11,227 nucleotides of DNA, taken from NCBI GenBank assembly GCA_003573635.1, contig QUTJ01031380.1, forward strand, positions 1-11,227. The letters run 5' to 3'. This stretch comes from Goniomonas avonlea (lineage: Eukaryota > Cryptophyceae > Goniomonadida > Goniomonadaceae). Under the pieces are notes generated by a model, which saw only the letters and a program-made list of their open reading frames with translations, was not told the origin of the DNA and did not search any database. Made by a program: the position numbers and the translations under genes. Of the stretch, positions 7,390-11,227 are shown piece after piece. The first letter of the stretch is position 1; every line of letters begins with the position of its first letter.

Positions 7390-7644
7390 GAGCACGGGAC
7401 CCAAAATGAGCCCCTTTTGTCGGCGTGGCGCCAAACTTTCTGTTTTTGAGAGTCTTGACCAGAAATTCCATCAGGGTCAACCTGGAACGAACGCGGCAGG
7501 ACTCAAACCCGGCACTTTTCACTCCAGGAGAGGCAGAAGACTCTCCGCGCATTTTCGCCGCGCAATGGTTGGTCTCAGCGGTTGGTTCTGTAGTAAAGAA
7601 CCATGCCGCTCCATGAAAGCGTGAACTCGACACAGACACAGTCT
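7390..7644. other. Convergent intergenic region, no gene identified
   Basis: Downstream of the ERp27-like stop. It contains GGTTCT-GTAGTAA-AGAACC (around 7584-7602), a six-pair hairpin with a seven-base loop, and on the minus strand a GGTTTGAGTCC sequence resembling a tRNA B box. Neither completes a tRNA fold. No coding exon is supported. Confidence 0.5.
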
Positions 7645-7838
7645 GGAGAGAGAGAGGAGGGAGAGGGAGACAGACAGCGAGGGAGAGGGGGGGGCAGGGA
7701 GAGAGGTTCAAATGAGAGAGCGCGCGCGCGAGAGAGAGAGAGAGCAAGCCATTCAGAGAGAGATCTAGAGATCGAGAGAGAGATTTCAAGATAGATAGAG
7801 AGAGAGATACAGAGATACACACACTCAGACACACAGAA
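7645..7838 (+). repeat. Purine-rich (GA)n microsatellite complex
   Basis: Nearly continuous GA/GGA/GATA-like repeats with a G8 run near 7688 and a CGCGCGCG patch near 7720, ending in ACAC/AGACAC. The plus strand is almost all purine. Long open frames here (Arg/Glu or Ser/Leu repeats) are repeat artefacts. Confidence 0.95.
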
Positions 7839-7870
7839 CGTCCACCACTTGCAAGTGCCTGGTGAGCTTT

Positions 7871-8077
7871 CCCAATTGCACCTCACCCATATATCAAATC
7901 TTCGAACGCATGGCTTTTTGATGTGTACTACAATGTACAACGACTGCCTCCGGAACAATGTACATTGACTGCCTCCGGAATATCTGGCACACCAGAGATG
8001 GCCACGTCAGCACACCGTTGTCTTTCAGAGTCTGGTCCGTCTCGGCTCGTGCTGAAGCTCGTGCGTGCCCTTCTCAA
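7871..8077 (-). pseudogene. Truncated duplicate of the 3' end of the 8273-9865 gene
   Basis: This segment matches 8134-8325 over about 190-207 bp with a few substitutions and two short indels (7 and 8 bp). Read on the minus strand it keeps the last 17 or so codons of the neighbour's terminal exon (EKGTHELQHEPRRTRL then stop, against EKGMHELQHEPRRTRL in the intact copy) plus the 3' untranslated sequence. Similarity ends inside the exon, where a GA microsatellite (8078-8126) takes over. It has no upstream exon and should be inert, though it could offer a second cleavage/polyadenylation site. Confidence 0.8.
7931..7980 (+). repeat. 25-bp perfect-length tandem repeat inside the duplicate
   Basis: Units 7931-7955 and 7956-7980 share CAATGTACA at the start and GACTGCCTCCGGAA at the end, differing only at two central bases. 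The intact neighbour copy has lost part of the first unit. Confidence 0.85.
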
Positions 8078-8126
8078 CAGAGAGAGAGCGAGAGAAAGAG
8101 AGAGGGAGAGAGAAAAGAAGAAAAAA
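8078..8126 (+). repeat. (GA)n-rich purine tract between duplicate copies
   Basis: GAGAGAGCGAGAGAAAGAGAG-type sequence running into an A-rich AAAAGAAGAAAAAAC. It marks the junction between the truncated copy (7871-8077) and the intact copy (8134-8325), as a similar tract lies left of the first copy. Confidence 0.9.
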
Positions 8127-8133
8127 CGTCCAG

Positions 8134-8325
8134 CCCAATTGCACCTTGCCCATATATCAAATCTTCGAACGCATGCCTTTCTGATGTGGACTACAATGTA
8201 CAACTCCGGAACAATGTACATTGACTGCCTCCTGGCACACCAGAGATGGCCACGTCAGCACACCCTCGTCTTTCAGAGTCTGGTCCGTCTCGGCTCGTGC
8301 TGAAGCTCGTGCATGCCCTTCTCAA
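8134..8325 (-). repeat. Second copy of the tandem duplication (gene-attached copy)
   Basis: Partner of 7871-8077, displaced by 248-263 bp. Its 8273-8325 part is coding (end of the last exon of the gene at 8273-9865) and 8134-8272 is its 3' untranslated region, including a CATATATCAAAT AT-rich stretch. Confidence 0.85.
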
Positions 8326-9865
8326 TCAGCATCCGCATTTCGCCGTCTTGATGCCCAAAGTGAGCAACACACACCTGGGGGCAGCCGTGAGTGCAAGTGT
8401 GAGTCGGCGCGCGCAGTGTGTGCCTGCCCGCCCCCTACCTCGCAGTGTGTGCCTGCCCGGCATTGATCGGTGTGTGTGTGTGTGTGTGCGTGCGTGCGCG
8501 CGCGCGTTGTGCGTCTGTGTGGCTCACTGCCTCTCTGTCTCTGTTGTGCGGAGCCACTCGCAAGCCCTCGCCCCCGCCCTCTCTGATCAGCCTAGGAGCA
8601 GACAAGGAAGCAACGTACTGTGGACAGCGAGGTACTGTGGCAAGAGGGACAAGGAGAGCACCTGAAGCTGAACGTTCCGCAAGGCATGGCAAGCTTTGGC
8701 GATTGCAGACGCGATCCACTCTCGCCTGTTACCGAAAGCACCACCACCCACGAACGTCAAGAACACCTTGTTGCTCCCTCCACGAGCGGCACTCAGAGCT
8801 GCTGCCCACAAGGTGCTCTCGTACACGCCATCGAGCAAAATGCGAGCGATTGGCTCCCAGTCCGAAGGTGAGAGACCTGAGTACGCGACGCTAATCGCAG
8901 AGCAAAAGGCCTGCGACACGTGGGTCGGGACCGAGACCTCCTCAAACCGCCCCGCGAAGCTGACATCTATATCAGTTTGGAGCCCGATTTTGACCAGTGC
9001 TGTGAGTTTGTCCTCGTTGCCACGAACGACTGGAGCCAGCTTCTTCAGCTTCTCCTCGGTTGACTGGACGTAGCCATTGCGGACTGACCAGAACTCGTCA
9101 GGCCCGCCAAGGGCTGCAGCAACGGCGTCAAGGTTGTTGATTTGACAGTCACTGGTCTGGCCACTTTGACCGTTGACATCAACAAAGTAATTTCTGAACA
9201 CGGTAGCCCCAGGGGCAGCGAGCGCACAGGCCGGACCTTGTGTCGGGTCGTAACCTGGGTGGTTGCCGTCGATTAGCAAAGCGACACTCCAAACTCGAGC
9301 ACAGAAAGAACTACTCACAATAATCTGTTACTCCGTGCTCGGGAGTGGTCGTGGGCCCGGAAAATTCAAGACAGTTGAGCTGCGACGCAACTTGGAACAG
9401 GGCGCCTCGGTTCACGTCCAAAGCATGCAACTTGATGACATCACCAATCACTTCATGAGTGAGAGTCAAAGGGCCGCGAATGACGTTGCTGCCCATCTTT
9501 CGAAGTTCCCCCAGAGTCGGGCAAGAGAACTCTCCGACACAGAAACGGCGATCGTTCGGTAACGATCGCAGAATATTGCCTTCGAGTTGAAAGAGACTCC
9601 GCGCATGCGCGTAACGTTGCTGTAAAGTGGTGTTCGCCTGATACTCTGCTGCTCCAAACAACTGTTGAAACCAATCGTGGGGACGGTTGGCCGTCCGAGG
9701 CCTTAAGCTGCGCCGAGGTGACACGGAGGATATGCTGCGTTTGAGGCTCTGGCGGTCGTCCACCAATGATTCTTCTTTCAACTTGGGACTGCTGTCGGAC
9801 CCATGCAGACTCTGTGTACGCTCGGAATCACTGGGACTACTAGGATTTGCTCGAGCGTCCGCCAT
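8273..9865 (-). CDS. Conserved uncharacterised protein with GGGAFGN motif (3 exons)
   Basis: Exons on the minus strand are 9865-9319, 9254-8662 and 8374-8273, giving 413 aa. Intron 1 (9318-9255, 64 nt) has donor GTGAGT and branch-like TGCTAATC. Intron 2 (8661-8375, 287 nt) holds microsatellites. Residues 1-60 are Ser/Arg-rich and disordered, with a basic SPRRSLRPR patch. From about 64 the conserved part runs: DWFQQLFG, FCVGEFSCPTLGELR, GALFQVASQLNCLEF, DPTQGPACALAAPGATVFRN, SVRNGYVQSTEEKL, VKIGLQTDIDV, VSQAFCSAISVAYSG, YESTLWAAAL, VFLTFVGGGAFGN (346-358) and EWIASAIAKA. From memory this resembles an uncharacterised family found in bacteria and protists; the GGGAFGN strand-loop recalls macro domains, so an ADP-ribose-type ligand is a guess. 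The C-terminus is chosen as the exon reading VCVAHFGHQDGEMRMLIEKG; an alternative exon is described in the findings. No signal peptide or membrane segment. Confidence 0.8.
8412..8506. repeat. Intronic short repeats: 19-bp direct repeat and (TG)n(CG)n tract
   Basis: CGCAGTGTGTGCCTGCCCG occurs at 8412-8430 and 8441-8459. A (TG)n tract then runs into TGCG and CGCG repeats at 8470-8506, an alternating purine-pyrimidine stretch prone to Z-DNA. All of it lies in the proposed 287-nt last intron of the minus-strand gene. Confidence 0.9.
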
Positions 9866-10160
9866 CCTCGGGTCCGCTTCGAGCCTTCGGCGACGCGAAC
9901 ACGGACGACGCTCATAAGCGCTCGTTGATGTGATGTGAGATACTGATGCTGATAGTCTACTGATATTGATACTTGGGGGATAATCGATGTTAATTAAATT
10001 ATTTCATTAAAGTCTGATCGCGTATTCTGAATTTCTGATAGTATATTTGTGATAGAGTAGTACTCGTACTGTGACTACGACGAGGACTGTCACTTGTATT
10101 CGATTTGGCTTGCGACACCGAGTTGAAGATCAAAGGCCCAAGCCCAACTCACCCAAGCAG
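9866..10160. promoter_or_regulatory. Putative bidirectional promoter, AT-rich core
   Basis: 295 bp separate the divergent starts at 9865 (-) and 10161 (+). The middle (about 9930-10060) is much more AT-rich than the flanks, with TAATTAAATTATTT near 9990 and GTATATTTG near 10040. It has several CTGAT/CTGATA copies and an AGTACTCGTACT near-palindrome at about 10058-10069. These are plausible regulatory elements but unproven. Confidence 0.5.
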
Positions 10161-11227
10161 ATGCTGCGGGCCTTTGCCGTCAAGGGCTACCAGCTTGTGG
10201 AAATCACGGATTACCGCGACGAACGATCTGGGATATTTGAGAGGCATTCAGCTCCGGGCCACTTGGTCTACTTGAGACAGGTGCTCTTAGGTGCCACCGA
10301 GCGAGGTCGCTCATGCGAACCACGCAGGTTCGACCGTCCGACGGAGGAATAGCATGTTTTGAGGCAGTTGTTGAGCTGAAACTGCACAGCTTGTTGTCTC
10401 ATCCGAATGTATGCTCTGTTTTCTTGCAAATCTCAGCTGTTTGACCTGCTTGTAGATCTTTCCCCTGTACCCCAGCGTGGAAGAGTCCGCAGATCTACAA
10501 ACCAATAATTTGCACATGCTCGGTCCTTGTATCAATTCAAATCTGGCTGCAGTGCGCAATCGCCTGCCGACCACGCCCGATGTTGTTGAGTACTTCATGT
10601 GTCACATTCTTCGCGGTCTCGCGTACCTCCACGCAGCCGGGGTCTTCCACGGACGTTTGGTTTGTCCACTTGAGAGTTGTCCCATCCTGAACCATATCCG
10701 ACAGACTCCTGCATGTATTGCCATAAGCACCAATGATGATGTTTGGGTGAGTCGAAAGCTTCACAGTCTTTTCATCAAAACAGACCACGACACGCAGATT
10801 ACTGGAGTGCGCGCGGGGGTGGGCTTGCCAGTTGCGACACAATACATGTGCGTGGGAGGAGGCGTGTAGTGGTCCAGTATTGCACACTTGGGCTGCCTGC
10901 TTACACTTTTCCTTGCGGTGAGCCTTGGCACAGCTCACTCCTATTGCAGCGCCCCTGAAACCCTGCTTGACCCATCTACGGTTGGCCCAGCGTCCGACAT
11001 GTGGTCTGCTGGTCATATTCTCTACGAGCGCTTAGGCAATGCACCGATTGTGCTTGTTCCGAACAACGATGCAACTGCGTGGGCCGCTTTCGAACAAATG
11101 TTGGAACAGCTGTGCGACAGAACCTTGTGGGTTGGAACTGGCTGGGGTTGGTGTCTCCCCCGCCCCCCCCTTTTCACGCCCTCTTTCCCCTGTCCGTGTC
11201 CCTCTCTGTGTCCGTGTCCTGCTCGCT
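10161..11227 (+). CDS. CMGC/MAPK-like pseudokinase (3' partial, at least 6 exons)
   Basis: Exons 10161-10280, 10328-10408, 10456-10659, 10705-10746, 10798-10847 and 10950-about 11126 join in frame; introns are 47, 47, 45, 51 and 102 nt. Kinase landmarks appear in order: an N-lobe start GYQLVEI (9-15), a beta-3 equivalent HLVYLRQ (34-40), a C-helix with likely Glu56, LLSHPN, DVVEYFMCHILRGLAYLHAAGV (split: VEYFMCHILRGLAYLHAAG), FHGRLTPACI (131-140), ITGVRA (150-155), ATQYIAPE (to 169) and SDMWSAG (181-187). Catalytic residues are lost: no GxGxxG loop, VAIK Lys replaced by Arg39, HRDLKPxN reads HGRLTPAC, DFG reads GVR. The fold markers APE, Asp182 and the aE helix remain. It is therefore probably a non-catalytic scaffold or allosteric partner; ILRGL and the APE region favour a MAPK/NLK-like origin. 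The start is the first in-frame ATG; the gene continues past the window. Confidence 0.75.
11150..11227 (+). other. Pyrimidine-rich low-complexity edge, probably intronic
   Basis: After a possible donor (GTGGGT at 11127) the sequence becomes C/T-rich, with CCGCCCCCCCC and repeated CCGTGTCC. It is open in the kinase frame but reads Pro/Cys low complexity. I take it as the start of a repeat-bearing intron cut by the window edge. Confidence 0.45.

Noticed and set aside
7480-7620. tRNA-like features: GGTTTGAGTCC on the minus strand and an A-box-like TGGTCTCAGCGG followed by a 7-base-loop hairpin on the plus strand
   Set aside because: The two signals are on opposite strands; neither has a matching acceptor stem and T arm, and the usual TTC of the T loop is missing.
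7603-7958. Coding frames over the GA tract and duplicate (Arg/Glu-rich on plus, Ser/Leu-rich on minus)
   Set aside because: Microsatellite translation; the non-repeat part is explained as the 3' end duplication of the neighbouring gene.
1-11227. Search for transposons, CRISPR arrays, viral genes or toxin genes
   Set aside because: No transposase, integrase or reverse transcriptase frames, no regularly spaced repeats with unique spacers, and no viral or toxin-like proteins were seen.

Overview
The window is nuclear DNA from a gene-dense eukaryote, almost certainly unicellular. Genes are broken by many very short GT-AG introns, mostly 43-64 nt and often with CTAAC- or CTGAC-like branch sites. 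Two gene pairs sit head to head with only about 105-130 bp between start codons, and dinucleotide microsatellites are abundant. There is a mitochondrial-type glutaredoxin, ER signals (signal peptides, C-terminal HDDL) and a PP2A-family phosphatase. A short TTTAGGG tract fits plants, many algae and several protist groups. I cannot name the organism; a rhizarian or stramenopile-type protist is a guess.

Layout. 1-540 holds a degraded minisatellite and a G-rich tract. 501-2065 (+) holds one or two unrecognised candidate genes whose introns carry CT, CA, GCGA and GA microsatellites and a G-rich repeat. 2285-2939 (-) is a four-exon mitochondrial monothiol glutaredoxin (Grx5 type). 3071-4294 (+) is an intronless secreted GH27 alpha-galactosidase. 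4295-4788 is intergenic, with a TTTAGGG tract and a nested palindrome. 4789-6264 (-) is a nine-exon PP6/Sit4-type phosphatase catalytic subunit of 305 aa. 6371-7389 (+) is a five-exon ER-lumen protein of the PDI superfamily that has no CxxC and resembles ERp27. 7390-8272 holds purine microsatellites and a partial tandem duplication of the next gene's 3' end. 8273-9865 (-) is a conserved uncharacterised protein of about 413 aa with a GGGAFGN motif. 10161 to the right edge (+) is a CMGC/MAPK-like pseudokinase that has lost all main catalytic motifs; it runs off the window.

The genes alternate in strand along the whole window, giving three divergent pairs (GRX/GAL, PP6/ERp, hypothetical/pseudokinase) separated by convergent 3' ends. 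The products belong to unrelated pathways: mitochondrial Fe-S assembly, glycoside hydrolysis, phosphatase signalling, ER folding and kinase-like scaffolding. I see no operon-like system, so the arrangement reads as compaction, perhaps with shared bidirectional promoters. Spliced models were built by hand from reading frame, splice consensus and family conservation. They are strong for GRX, PP6 and ERp, good for the hypothetical gene and the pseudokinase, and weak for everything left of 2065.
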